Part shown: positions 52,147-61,412 of the stretch, in pieces
Numbering within the stretch: position 1 is the first letter of the stretch
Layout of the letters: the number at the start of each line of letters is the position of its first letter
NCBI RefSeq assembly: GCF_047301505.1
Contig: NZ_CP154840.1
Coordinates: 1,426,001 to 1,490,000 of the forward strand
From: Lysinibacillus_B sp031181585
GTDB lineage: Bacteria > Bacillota > Bacilli > Bacillales_A > Planococcaceae
Direction: 5' to 3'
DNA length: 64,000 bases
Notes under the pieces: generated by a model
The model's input: only the letters and a program-made list of their open reading frames with translations
Databases searched by the model: none
What the model was told of the DNA's origin: nothing
Translations under genes and position numbers: made by a program

Positions 52147-53556
52147 CTAAACTTTTTTAACGGTAAAGTTGTCATCGAGCAGCACCCAGTTTTGCGGGAA
52201 ATCATAGCCGAGCGCCCAATAGCTGACTCCGCGGAGATTGAATTCCTTAACGAGATTGAATTTAGCTTGAGCACTGCGGGCATCCTCAAACCATACTTCA
52301 TGCTCCTGACCATCTTCGTCTACATAACGGAAGTACGGTGACTGGGCAGTTTCATCATAGCGGATCGTGGCATTATATTGGGTCGCAAGGCGGACTGCCT
52401 CCTGCGGGCTAAATGTTTCAGCCTGCTGTCCTTGCGTATGAGGAAGCTGCCAATCTCTCGCATAGATCTGGAAACCGAGGTAAATTTTATTGGCCGGCAT
52501 GACGGACAGGGCATATTCGACGACGCGTCTCATTTGATTGACAGGAGAGATGGCTTGCGGAGGACCGGCGCGGTAGCCCCATTCGTACGTCATCAAAACG
52601 ACAAAGTCTGCAATCCTTCCATGCGCCTCGTAATCATGAGCGGTATAAAGCAGTCCGCTTTGGGTCGCGCTCGTTTTTGGCGCAAGCGCTGACGAGACAA
52701 AATAACCTTTTGGATGAAGTGTATCAACCGCAAGCTGCATAAATGCATTGTACGCCTCTCGATCCTCAGGCAATACATTTTCAAAATCAACGTTCAGCCC
52801 CTTATATCCTTTTGCATCCATCACGTTAAGTATATTGGTTAACAGCTTCTCCTGAATTTCTGCGCTAGAGAAAATGACATGCATCAGGTTGGAGCCTGCC
52901 TGTGTCGAAGTGAAATTGGTAATGACCATCATCGGGACAACGCCATTTTCCTTTGCCGCTTTAACCATCAACTCATCACTAAATGGATCAAGTGTACCGT
53001 CTTCCTTTACCATATACGCGAACGGACTCAAATACGTAAGTTGCGGTGCAAGCGATTTGACCGTTTGTGCTGCTTCCTCATCTTTCTGATACGTATAGCC
53101 ATTTACTTCTATAACGGGTTTCGCTCGTGGAATCATCAGCTGGATCCCCGGATAAATAAGGCTCGGATTCGTTATATTATTTGCCTGTGTGATTGCAGTA
53201 ACCGACACACCGTATCTGCCTGCAATCTGTCCAATTGTTTCCCCTGGCTGAATGACATGGATGGTAGGAGGAATATACAGCCTTGTACCAGGGTAGATAA
53301 GGTTCGGATTTGTGATTTGATTAGCCGAGAGAATCGCATCGACGGAAACACCGTATTGCTGGGCGATCTGCCACAGAGCCTCTCCGGATCTAACTGTATG
53401 GTACGTACTATAAACCGGTACAAGAATAGCCTGGCCGATAAGAAGCTTATTCGGGTCCGGCAGTTGATTGATTTGCTGCAGGCTATTCACATTCACCTTG
53501 TACCGGTTTGCGAGTCCCGATATTGTGTCCCCGCTTTTTACAACATGTATTAACAA
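52147..53556 (-). CDS. LysM-GH18 peptidoglycan N-acetylglucosaminidase (SleL/YaaH-like)
   Basis: 469 aa from TTG 53556 with AAAGGAG upstream. Three LysM motifs fill residues 1-145 (IHVVKSGDTISGLANRY, YHTVRSGEALWQIAQQYGVS, IHVIQPGETIGQIAGRYGVS). A GH18 barrel follows with the catalytic strand GLNVDFENV (D...E). There is no signal peptide, as in spore-coat-targeted YaaH and SleL. Those enzymes cut spore cortex fragments during germination. It indicates an endospore former. Confidence 0.9.
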   Translation of the reverse strand: MLIHVVKSGDTISGLANRYKVNVNSLQQINQLPDPNKLLIGQAILVPVYSTYHTVRSGEALWQIAQQYGVSVDAILSANQITNPNLIYPGTRLYIPPTIHVIQPGETIGQIAGRYGVSVTAITQANNITNPSLIYPGIQLMIPRAKPVIEVNGYTYQKDEEAAQTVKSLAPQLTYLSPFAYMVKEDGTLDPFSDELMVKAAKENGVVPMMVITNFTSTQAGSNLMHVIFSSAEIQEKLLTNILNVMDAKGYKGLNVDFENVLPEDREAYNAFMQLAVDTLHPKGYFVSSALAPKTSATQSGLLYTAHDYEAHGRIADFVVLMTYEWGYRAGPPQAISPVNQMRRVVEYALSVMPANKIYLGFQIYARDWQLPHTQGQQAETFSPQEAVRLATQYNATIRYDETAQSPYFRYVDEDGQEHEVWFEDARSAQAKFNLVKEFNLRGVSYWALGYDFPQNWVLLDDNFTVKKV

Positions 53557-53735
53557 TTTGCCGCTCCTTTTAAAGGTATTTGCTATAGCATCATATGCCT
53601 CGTATAGCGAATTGAGAAAAGAAAATGAGAACTTTGAGGAGGGAATGGCATTTTAAAAGGGAAAGGGGGGAAAATTTAATCGTATACAAAACGCACTTCT
53701 ATAAACTAAGGTCTAAATAATGGGAGGTAAATGTC

Positions 53736-54038
53736 ATGCAACTATGTGAAGCGGATGTGAAAAGCCTGTTAGCACAGCCTTCAAGGAGCAAACGGGAAGC
53801 TACCGATGAAGATTTGCTGCTAATACGGAGAGAGTTGAAAAATTTGATTACACTTTATCATGAAGAGAAAGATATAAAAGAAAGCGAAATGCTAAATGAT
53901 CATTTGGAGGAAATGGAGATCCAAGTAATAGAAGAAACGGAAGCGCAAATTCATTTCGCCTATACCTATCAGTTCAACTCTGACAGCTTTGAACTTAAGG
54001 ATGCAGGTTGGTTCATTGTAGAAAAAATGCGTGAGTAA
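53736..54038 (+). CDS. Hypothetical acidic protein (100 aa)
   Basis: ATG 53736 after GGGAGG. The N-terminal two thirds are charged helices (DEDLLLIRRELKNLITLYHE, EMLNDHLEEMEIQVIEE). The C-terminal third is beta-like (AQIHFAYTYQF, DAGWFIVEKM). No known motif. Single gene. Confidence 0.6.
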   Translation: MQLCEADVKSLLAQPSRSKREATDEDLLLIRRELKNLITLYHEEKDIKESEMLNDHLEEMEIQVIEETEAQIHFAYTYQFNSDSFELKDAGWFIVEKMRE

Positions 54039-54167
54039 GTCGTGTTTCCAATAGAATTCACTTTACTCATGGTCTTCTCATTTTTAACAATTGATTGCAT
54101 AAAGTCATACATAATCCCTCTTATCATCTCTATATATTATTGGTAATAAGGAAAGAGGGGATTAAAC

Positions 54168-54896
54168 GTGGGACGCGCGGAAATTATCGATAATATAGAA
54201 TGGACTCTGCGGGAGATTGAAAAGCTGGATCTTTTAAAGGAAGAGTATGAGAACTTCCAATTGGAGAATCCGAAAGAAGACTCACTGTATCAATACTATG
54301 ATAAAAGTGAATATGCACTGCCTGATCCTTTTCGATTAATTCTTATTCTTGTTATATTCGGATTTCCGCTCTGGTTTGCCCTGCCGGTTGAAGGAATGCT
54401 TGCTAAACTAGTTGTGTTCACTATTTTGACAGTGATTTGCTATATTGTCGCACAGCCAATTAAATACGTGTTAAAGCGAATTGATTTTTTCATTAATCAA
54501 GAAGCGATTAGAGAGGACTACGAGGAGGATTGCCGGCTATTTGATGAGGATAGCGAGGAGCTGCTAGTACCGATTCGCGAAGCCACAGATGAACTGCGCC
54601 GCTACTCCATCATTCCTTCTGATTATTGGGAACAAGAAGCGGTACAAAAAATGCTTCATTACTTTAGGAGTCTGCGGGTAGACACAGTAAAGGAATGTAT
54701 TAATCTGTACGAAGCGGAAACAAGAGAGGATACGCAAGCTAAAAAGCTGCACGGAGCAATCAAGGACAAGCTCAAAAAAGAGGAGCTGCTGCGGCAGCTG
54801 GATGAGCAGAGCAGGCTGATAGAAGAACTGACTGAAATGATAAATGATCAAAAGAACGAAATTGAAGAGCTGAAGGAATCGATAGACCCTTCCTAA
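54168..54896 (+). CDS. Coiled-coil membrane protein, unknown function
   Basis: 242 aa from GTG 54168. N-terminal helical region (residues 1-45), two adjacent membrane helices (about 52-100, LILILVIFGFPLWFALPV and VVFTILTVICYIVAQPI), an acidic middle and a C-terminal coiled coil (QLDEQSRLIEELTEMINDQK). Single gene with a strong terminator. No family recognised. Confidence 0.62.
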   Translation: MGRAEIIDNIEWTLREIEKLDLLKEEYENFQLENPKEDSLYQYYDKSEYALPDPFRLILILVIFGFPLWFALPVEGMLAKLVVFTILTVICYIVAQPIKYVLKRIDFFINQEAIREDYEEDCRLFDEDSEELLVPIREATDELRRYSIIPSDYWEQEAVQKMLHYFRSLRVDTVKECINLYEAETREDTQAKKLHGAIKDKLKKEELLRQLDEQSRLIEELTEMINDQKNEIEELKESIDPS

Positions 54897-54952
54897 AGAT
54901 GTGTTGGCAATTAATAGCACTACCTGCAAAAATCTATCTCGTAATATAATAA

Positions 54953-54992
54953 AAAATCCGCTGTGTCAAATAGAATCGACGCAGCGGATTTT
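54953..54992 (+). terminator. Terminator
   Basis: AAATCCGCTG/CAGCGGATTT 10-bp stem with a T-run. It can also serve the converging peptidase gene. Confidence 0.82.
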
Positions 54993-55035
54993 TGAAGTGG
55001 TTGTAGAATTGGCTATTACTATCCGTGCCTTTGTC

Positions 55036-56316
55036 TTACAACGGGATAAATTTTAACGGATTTAAGTTACCGGTCTTCTGATTAACCCATGTACCAGCGT
55101 GGATTTCAAAATGCAGGTGGGGACCAGTCGAGCGGCCTGTAGTACCAATTTTGGCAATTTGCATGCCTTTACTTACCTTTGTGCCTACACTTACATTGTA
55201 GGAGCTTAAGTGTGCATAAAGAGAAGTATAGATTTGTCCGCCGACAGAATGGGTAACGATGACAGCATTTCCGTACGTACTAAGCGGTGCAGCATAGGAA
55301 ACAATTCCATCCGCAGCAGCTACTACAGGTGTACCAGATGCGTTGGCGATATCGATTCCGTAATGGTATTCAGACCCGCCAAAGTCCCGCCAGCCATAGC
55401 CGGAAGTAAGACGTCCTGTTGTTGGCTTCGTCCAGCTCCCGCCGGATACCTGTGGAAGGGCACCACCGCTGCTTGAAGCTGAGGAAGAACCAGACCCGGA
55501 AGCAGCCGAGCTAGCTGCTTGTTTTTTCACAAGCTCCGCAATACGATTTTGCTCCGCCTGGATAGATTGCTGTAATTCCTTGGATAGTTGCAGCGCTTCT
55601 GAATATTCTTCTTCCAGTTTTACTTTTTCAGAACGTAACTGCTCTTGTTTTGCTTCCAGTTCATCCAGCAACGTATTTTTTTGCGTTTTTTGTGAAGCAA
55701 GGGAAGCCTTTAATTTTTCTAGAGATGCTTTATCATCTTCTAACTCTTTCCGCTTTGATTCTAACGACTTTTTATCTTCTTCTAAAGCTTTTTGGTCTTC
55801 TTGCTGCTCGTGCATGATTTCTTTATCTGCATCGATGAGTGTGTTAACCGCAGAGAAGCGGTCGATGAAATCGACAAAACTGTTGGCACCTAGTAAAACA
55901 TCCAAGTAGCTGACAGAACCTGAGGATTGAATGGCACGTGCACGCTCTCGTAACAACTCATCCCGCTCGGCGATTTTTTCACTTAGTATTTGGATTGAAT
56001 TTGTCAAAGAAGTAATTTCTTTATTTGTCTCATTGATATTGGCGACGACAGTCTCCACTTTTTTGTTCGTGCTGAGAATTTCATCGTCTAATTTTTTGAT
56101 TTGGTCATATACCTTCGTTTGTGCCGCTTCAATATCGTTTACCTTTGTTTCCTTATTCTTGATCTCGGTATGTAGGCGACCTTTCTGTGATTCATTTTGC
56201 TGCTGCTCTTGTTTTAATTCATCTAGTGTTGCAGCTGTTCCAGTAGATTCAATCAATAGGGAGGATGCCAAAAATAATGCAGTGTACTGCAGGGGCCTCA
56301 TAATTTTTTTCTTCAC
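55036..56316 (-). CDS. CwlO/PcsB-like murein hydrolase activator with M23 peptidase domain
   Basis: 426 aa. Signal peptide (YTALFLASSLLIES), long coiled coil (about residues 30-260, PcsB_CC type, with SYLDVLLGANSFVDFIDRFS) and a serine/glycine linker. A C-terminal M23 domain has the zinc-site residues HYGIDIA (H..D) and the second motif TGPHLHFEIH. It is a secreted endopeptidase or amidase activator of the FtsEX/CwlO type acting on cross-links. The 577-bp gap upstream (56317-56893) holds a 21-bp repeat array and no gene. Confidence 0.88.
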   Translation of the reverse strand: MKKKIMRPLQYTALFLASSLLIESTGTAATLDELKQEQQQNESQKGRLHTEIKNKETKVNDIEAAQTKVYDQIKKLDDEILSTNKKVETVVANINETNKEITSLTNSIQILSEKIAERDELLRERARAIQSSGSVSYLDVLLGANSFVDFIDRFSAVNTLIDADKEIMHEQQEDQKALEEDKKSLESKRKELEDDKASLEKLKASLASQKTQKNTLLDELEAKQEQLRSEKVKLEEEYSEALQLSKELQQSIQAEQNRIAELVKKQAASSAASGSGSSSASSSGGALPQVSGGSWTKPTTGRLTSGYGWRDFGGSEYHYGIDIANASGTPVVAAADGIVSYAAPLSTYGNAVIVTHSVGGQIYTSLYAHLSSYNVSVGTKVSKGMQIAKIGTTGRSTGPHLHFEIHAGTWVNQKTGNLNPLKFIPL

Positions 56317-56561
56317 TTCTGCAAACCTTCTTTTCTGTAAAAATCGTAAACTGCCTATAGTTGTCCATGTCCTCGTTTAGAGAAATCAGTTTGGAGGAAG
56401 GCAGTTCCGTCGAATAGAAATCGACCCAACATATGCTACCACTTTTATGGAAGCCTGTCTAATGAGGGCGACCATTGACATCTTATACGATAAATATGAA
56501 AAAACTGTGCAGAAGTACCGTATTTATTGAAAAGAGCGTGTTCTGAGCGGAACATTTAATT

Positions 56562-56645
56562 CGCCGGTAAATGAGCGGAAACCGCCGATATTTGCTCAGA
56601 AATCGCCGGTATTTCATGAAAAAACGCCGGTATTCGCTCCAGGAC
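56562..56645. repeat. Array of 21-bp degenerate repeats, core CGCCGGTA (4 units)
   Basis: Cores start at 56562, 56583, 56604 and 56625, exactly 21 bp apart (second unit CGCCGATA). Same core and period as 3381-3464, 53 kb away, and again in a divergent intergenic gap. Variable bases between cores are AT/GA-rich. Confidence 0.85.
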
Positions 56646-56893
56646 TGATACAGGCCTTTTGAGAGGCGCAGCCTAATCCTCCATTAAGTTAGACAAATCC
56701 TCTTAATTCTTCTTTTCTAATGCACGGACTATTATTTCCACTGTCAAAATTAATTTTCTTCACTTGAGTAAAATGAAACTATTTCAGCTAGCACGCGTCT
56801 TTTTGTGAATGACTGGTTAGTACAGCTCGCTGTGTAGAGATAAAAATATGCAAAAGCTTTGAAAGATAAGCTCAATAGAAAGGAAGAATCTGA

Positions 56894-57709
56894 TTGGAAA
56901 TTATAACGGGGAAACTTATCATCATTGCATTTTTTATTCTCATTATTCATTCTATTGAAACGCTCGCCTATGCAGTGAGGCTGGCAGGAGCGCGCGTAAG
57001 GCTGCTTGCTTCCGCTCTGGCGCTTTTTAACGTGATGGTGATGGTATCCCGGCTTGCAAATATGATGCAGCAACCCTTTACCGGTAGTCTCGCAGACACT
57101 GCTCCAAAAGAAACAGCGTTAGCTTTTGTAGAAGGACAATTCCGCATTATTATTGGAGCCGCGTCCATTGGAACGATACTCGGTATGCTGCTGTTACCTA
57201 CTTTTATGGCGATATTTTCGAGGGCTATTCTTCATTTAGTAGAAGAAAGAGGTTCCGTTCCGGCATTGCTGCGCAAGGGATTTACACTCCCGTACATAAG
57301 AAGGGCAATCAAGCATATCCGCAGGCCAAGCCTCTCGTATATAAAAGGAATTGGACTGAGGGACATCCCAGTAAAGCTATTTATTACGAATGTAGTCATT
57401 ACAGCTATTTACACGATCGGCGTTCTATCAGCAATTTATGCCTCACTTCTCATACCTGAACATAAGACGACAGCTGTCATGGCATCGGGTCTGATTAATG
57501 GTGTAGCGACCATTCTTCTAATTGTTTTTATTGACCCGAAAATTTCAATTCTCGCTGATGATGTAGTAAATAATAGGGGAAGCTATGCCGCCTTAAAAAA
57601 GGCATCTATCATTATGATGATGTCAAGGCTGTTGGGTACGTTACTAGCTCAGGTGCTTTTTGTCCCAGGGGCGTACTATGTGGCGTGGTTCTCTGGAATC
57701 ATCGCCTAA
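56894..57709 (+). CDS. amj: Lipid II flippase, Amj family
   Basis: 271 aa from TTG 56894, the size of B. subtilis YdaH/Amj. The family N-terminus is clear (FFILIIHSIETLAYAVRLAG, then RLANMMQQPFTGSLAD). About six membrane helices. Amj is an alternate to MurJ that flips the peptidoglycan precursor, and in B. subtilis is induced by envelope stress. Next to a cell-wall hydrolase gene on the opposite strand. Confidence 0.88.
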   Translation: MEIITGKLIIIAFFILIIHSIETLAYAVRLAGARVRLLASALALFNVMVMVSRLANMMQQPFTGSLADTAPKETALAFVEGQFRIIIGAASIGTILGMLLLPTFMAIFSRAILHLVEERGSVPALLRKGFTLPYIRRAIKHIRRPSLSYIKGIGLRDIPVKLFITNVVITAIYTIGVLSAIYASLLIPEHKTTAVMASGLINGVATILLIVFIDPKISILADDVVNNRGSYAALKKASIIMMMSRLLGTLLAQVLFVPGAYYVAWFSGIIA

Positions 57710-58000
57710 CACCTTGATATCTTTCTGATTTCCTAAACAGATGATATATGTTTAATAAATTAAAAAATTGTTAAAATTAAGTAATATTTCTCCGAATTTA
57801 TAAATATATAAGTATGTAGAGACAGAGAGAAATAGAATAGGGAAATTTGTTCCAAGCTAGAAGCTATAAATGCCCTTTATTTTTGTGTTGCGATTTATGA
57901 CCTCACAAGCTAGAGGAAATAGTAGCTATATGTTCTCTCAAACGTTGTAATTGTTGCCGTTTTCTATTGCTTTTTAAATCAACACGGGGGGAATAGTAGT

Positions 58001-58627
58001 ATGTTTTCAATTGTTAAACCAAGGGCGAAAATGCAGGAGACTCTTTCACTGAATCAGGAAGCGACGGTATCTAACCACTTCCAGGAGGCATTATTGTCTT
58101 ATGGATTTACTTCTTCAGATGAAAGAAAGCTTCAATCCTTGTATGAAAAATGCCAGCAGAATAAACTGGCGTTGGGTAAGACTTTTATGAGCTATTTAGA
58201 AGAAATAGCGCCGGAAGGAAAAAATCCATATACAGCCCGTCAGGTTGAACAATATCTTCATTTCTTTTTTGTTAGTAAGAAAGATGAGCATTTCATAAAG
58301 GAAAATCGCAGAGTATTCATGGGCTTTTGGGAAAATCGTTTTGAAGCCGAAAAGGTAATCATCATCATCGAGCAATTTGCCAACTGGCTTATGAAAAAAA
58401 TTATGGAAGAATTTGATCTTTCTCCAATTGAGGCCTTTGAATATATGAAATCCGTTTCCACTTCAAAATGTATCGTAAAGCAATTGCTGATTGAAGTCAT
58501 GACTGAACAAATGCTTGAAGAGGTCGTTCAGGAAATGTCATCTATGATTAATCAAAAAGGCAGCATGTGGCATCCAGAGGAAATGACGGAAGGGGCACAT
58601 AATAGTCTCCAGTCAACCATTGTGTAG
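58001..58627 (+). CDS. Helical protein, possibly globin-like sensor domain without haem
   Basis: 208 aa after GGGGGG. All-helical. The middle (DEHFIKENRRVFMGFWENRF, then IIIIEQFANWLMKKIMEEF) follows the helix pattern of protoglobin or RsbR N-terminal sensor domains. The proximal histidine position appears as WEN, so haem binding is unlikely. The fold call is tentative. No output domain follows. Its terminator is the site of repeat-element copy 2. Confidence 0.55.
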   Translation: MFSIVKPRAKMQETLSLNQEATVSNHFQEALLSYGFTSSDERKLQSLYEKCQQNKLALGKTFMSYLEEIAPEGKNPYTARQVEQYLHFFFVSKKDEHFIKENRRVFMGFWENRFEAEKVIIIIEQFANWLMKKIMEEFDLSPIEAFEYMKSVSTSKCIVKQLLIEVMTEQMLEEVVQEMSSMINQKGSMWHPEEMTEGAHNSLQSTIV

Positions 58628-58657
58628 CTTTCATGAGACATAAAATATGCGACTAAA

Positions 58658-58683
58658 AGCAGCCATCTATTTTGATGGCTGCT
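58658..58683 (+). repeat. Proximal copy of duplicated terminator hairpin
   Basis: Perfect 9-bp stem GCAGCCATC/GATGGCTGC. No U-run follows; the element end TCAGTCTG comes next. Repeated at 58928-58953 with two changed bases. Confidence 0.8.
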
Positions 58684-58927
58684 TCAGTCTGTTGACAAAC
58701 GCTTTCATTCATCGGTGCTTGCCTTGCTCGTCTGCTCCTGCCGCTTCGCTTTCGTCGCAAATAAAGAGCCATTCGCTCATGAACTTAGGTTCAATTCGCG
58801 TCTTCGCTCGTCGGCGCGCCTTGTCTGACAAGCGTTTTCAAGACAGGCTGGGTAAAATCTTCTTTTTACCAAAGTATCTAAAAAGACACATAGACAAAGT
58901 CATAAAACGACTTTGTCTTCGCTCTGA
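58684..58927 (+). mobile_element. Terminator-nested repeat element, copy 2 (about 244 bp)
   Basis: Reverse-strand relative of 863-1064. It shares both ends, the 9-bp stem (58893-58901 with 58909-58917) and the internal blocks GTTGACAAACGCTTTCAT, TCATGAACTTAGGTTC, CTCGTCGGCGCGCC and AAGCGTTTTCAAGACAGGCTG-like sequence. It is longer by about 40 bp in the middle, between GCTCGTC and CTCATGAAC. It contains no ORF that I believe. Confidence 0.75.
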
Positions 58928-58953
58928 AGCAGCCATCTATTTTGATGTTTGCT
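58928..58953 (+). terminator. Distal copy of hairpin, with U-run
   Basis: Near-copy of 58658-58683 (GATGTTTGC in place of GATGGCTGC), followed by TTTTTA. Together with the proximal copy it forms the target-duplication-like flank of the element. Confidence 0.7.
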
Positions 58954-58971
58954 TTTTATATGAGAGGGAAT

Positions 58972-59352
58972 TTACTTTTCTAATTCAATGTATTCCCGCA
59001 ATAGCTTCCAGCCGGTTTCTTCCTTCCGCCAAATGAATAGACATTGAGCAGGGAAGGCCTGTCCGTTGATCGTATTTGTCTCTCTACCCAGTACAATCAA
59101 TTCTTCACCATTCCTTCGCTCTGTTACCGATAAAATGCTGAAGCTCTTATGTGCATTTCCTTCGTTCATAAGTACGGCATCCAAATCATAATCATATCCA
59201 TATTCCTGTGGCTTTTCTAAACCTGAATGACCCCAATAGCCTGTGAACTCTTTAGACATGAACCATCGAATGCCTTCCCCGTTTTTATGAATAAATCCTT
59301 CATTCCAGCTGTGGAAATAATCTTCTAGTACTTTTTCAATTGTCGGCTCCAT
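58972..59352 (-). CDS. SnoaL/DUF4440-like (NTF2 superfamily) protein
   Basis: 126 aa. Cone-shaped NTF2-like fold suggested by the N-terminal helix (TIEKVLEDYFHSWNEGFIHK), FMSKEFTGYWGHSG, a central sheet and the typical last strand CLFIWRKEETGWKLLREYIE. Members are small enzymes or binding proteins; the role is unknown. Single gene. Confidence 0.78.
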   Translation of the reverse strand: MEPTIEKVLEDYFHSWNEGFIHKNGEGIRWFMSKEFTGYWGHSGLEKPQEYGYDYDLDAVLMNEGNAHKSFSILSVTERRNGEELIVLGRETNTINGQAFPAQCLFIWRKEETGWKLLREYIELEK

Positions 59353-59506
59353 AAGAATTGCCCCCTATTATTTAGACTTTATTTATTATTCAACAAGGTG
59401 ATTCGAAAACCTTTTCTCTTAGAAAAGGTAAGAGGATTTACCAACTAAAGGTTGTACTGCCAATTTCCTTCAAGTTAGAATAGGAGTAAGAATATTCTTT
59501 CTATGA

Positions 59507-59704
59507 GAAAGAGTAGAGGAAGGTGAAGTCGCACATGTAGAAAAAAGCACCATCTCCCTTCGTTACATATATCCGCAGGAGCTCTTTCAGCTGATAGAGA
59601 CACATGGATTTGAGCTCATTGCCCTGTATGGTGACTGGAGCAAGTCAGAGTTCGTAAAAGATAGCCCCTCAATGGTTGCCCATTGCAAATTGAAAAAGCA
59701 ATGA
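59507..59704 (+). pseudogene. C-terminal remnant of a SAM methyltransferase
   Basis: A 65-codon frame starting just after a stop, with no start codon: VEKSTISLRYIYPQELFQLI, GFELIALYGDWSKSEF and SPSMVAHCKLKKQ, the typical C-terminal strands of class I methyltransferases. The N-terminal SAM-binding part is gone. The following 320 bases (59705-60025) hold nothing that I can support. Confidence 0.6.
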
Positions 59705-60025
59705 GGAAAAGGGCCGTTCCGCACATCCTTTCATCGAGGTATGAAGTCTAGCTTTCATTGTTATGTCTATATAAAAAATTGTATGAGAGTAAAAGATGGT
59801 TTTTTATATTAAAAAACTTTTGGAAAGAGGATGGTTCTTTCTTGTCCTCTCTGCAACTCCAGCTGGGGTATAGAGATTGAGAGTCGGTGAAACAAATTGA
59901 AAACCACGAAATAGTCACTATTTATATTTTTAGCTATCTATCAAAATATTGAAGTATCCAAAACTATTTCCCGAGAAATAATCATTTTAAACATCAAAAA
60001 AATACATACAGCGAGGTAAAGATAA

Positions 60026-60493
60026 ATGAACCTTTTAGCATACAAAGAATCCTTTCAACCATTAATCGAGCAGTATCAGCTGTCAGAAGACCAGCTCGAA
60101 TTTACGGGAACTCCGCTAGAGTGTATCAAGCTGGCAAAAGAGGAACGAGATCGCCACTGTATTCTTGCTATAGAAGAAGAAGAGCTTGTTACCTTCTTTG
60201 TATTACACGAGAATGAAGGGCCGAAGAGCTATTCAGATAACCCGACCGCTATTCTGCTTCGGGCCTTTTCTACAGATTTCAAACATCAAGGAAAAGGATA
60301 CGCAAAACAGTCACTTATTTTATTGCCGGACTTTGTCAGAGCTCATTTCCCACATATCACGGAAATTGTCCTTGGGGTGAACCTGCGTAATACAGCAGCG
60401 CAGGCACTGTATAAGAAGTGTGGTTTTATCGATGAAGGAAGACGCATGATGGGCAAAAGAGGCGAGCAGATCATCATGAGCTACTATTTATAA
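60026..60493 (+). CDS. GNAT-family N-acetyltransferase
   Basis: 155 aa. Motif A for acetyl-CoA is FKHQGKGYAKQSLILL (Q/R-x2-G-x-G/A). Motif B follows in VLGVNLRNTAAQALYKKCGFIDEG. The acceptor is unknown. It starts a cluster of small enzyme genes (to 62583) with short gaps. Confidence 0.85.
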   Translation: MNLLAYKESFQPLIEQYQLSEDQLEFTGTPLECIKLAKEERDRHCILAIEEEELVTFFVLHENEGPKSYSDNPTAILLRAFSTDFKHQGKGYAKQSLILLPDFVRAHFPHITEIVLGVNLRNTAAQALYKKCGFIDEGRRMMGKRGEQIIMSYYL

Positions 60494-60508
60494 CAGGGGG
60501 GTATCAGT

Positions 60509-61375
60509 ATGGAACAAGTAATAGAAAGAGCAGCATTTCAGGAGCTGGCGCATTTTCTTTCGGAAATGAATCAGCAAAAGCACGCTCATATCGGCTTCTG
60601 TGGAGATAATCCACTGGAGATCGAGCAGACATTGATTGAGGATTTTGTAGATGAAAATGGGAATGCAGCTTTCTTTGTTATAAGAGAAGATGAAGGTAGA
60701 ATAGCAGCTGCCATCGGACTGGATATAGATGAAGAAAGTGCAGAAGTATGGGGGCCGTTTAATCAGTCGGCGACAAAAGAAGAACAGAAACAGCTATGGG
60801 ATACTTGCCTTCAATCCTATCCGGAAGTAAAGGAATTTTCCTTCTTTATAAATGAAGAAAATAAAGAACAGCAGCACTTTGTAGAACAGCTTGGCGCCCG
60901 GAAAACCGGAGAGCATTTAATACTTTTGATGTCAAAGGACCGTTTACAGCCGGTAGAAGAACGGGTAAGTAAACGCTTCGCACCAGAAGATGAAAGAGCC
61001 TTTCGGGAAATCCATGATACAGCATTTCCTAAGACATACTACGATGCAGTGAAAATTATTAGCCGATTAAATAATGAGCGTATATTACGTGTTGTGAAGA
61101 CAGATGATGATGGGCTTCTTGGTTATGCATATTTTGAAATTGACCAAGAAATGAAAGAAGCGTCGCTTGAGTATATTGCCATTTCCCCTGCTGCAAGAAA
61201 CCGGGGACTAGGGACCATATTAATTAAGGAAATACTGGCGGAAATGTTCGCATTCCAAGGAATCGGGAGCATCCAGCTGTGTGTGGATACTCAAAATAAC
61301 CAGGCAAATCGTGTATATGAGAAGGCTGGGTTTGAACAAAAAGATTTTCTATACAGCTACGATTTAAAAAGGTAG
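60509..61375 (+). CDS. GNAT-family N-acetyltransferase, two-domain
   Basis: 288 aa. The C-terminal half is a standard GNAT domain with AISPAARNRGLGTILIKEIL and CVDTQNNQANRVYEKAGFEQ. The N-terminal half is a degenerate GNAT-like domain without a clear CoA loop, a layout seen in tandem GNATs. It lies 15 bp after the previous GNAT, so the two are probably co-translated. Confidence 0.85.
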   Translation: MEQVIERAAFQELAHFLSEMNQQKHAHIGFCGDNPLEIEQTLIEDFVDENGNAAFFVIREDEGRIAAAIGLDIDEESAEVWGPFNQSATKEEQKQLWDTCLQSYPEVKEFSFFINEENKEQQHFVEQLGARKTGEHLILLMSKDRLQPVEERVSKRFAPEDERAFREIHDTAFPKTYYDAVKIISRLNNERILRVVKTDDDGLLGYAYFEIDQEMKEASLEYIAISPAARNRGLGTILIKEILAEMFAFQGIGSIQLCVDTQNNQANRVYEKAGFEQKDFLYSYDLKR

Positions 61376-61412
61376 ATAATATATCGCTATAAAAATAAAG
61401 GGGGCACGCAGA

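Noticed and set aside
58647..59036. 129-codon plus-strand ORF across the repeat element
   Set aside because: It runs through two terminator hairpins and the element, is cysteine/arginine rich without domain features, and has no ribosome site.
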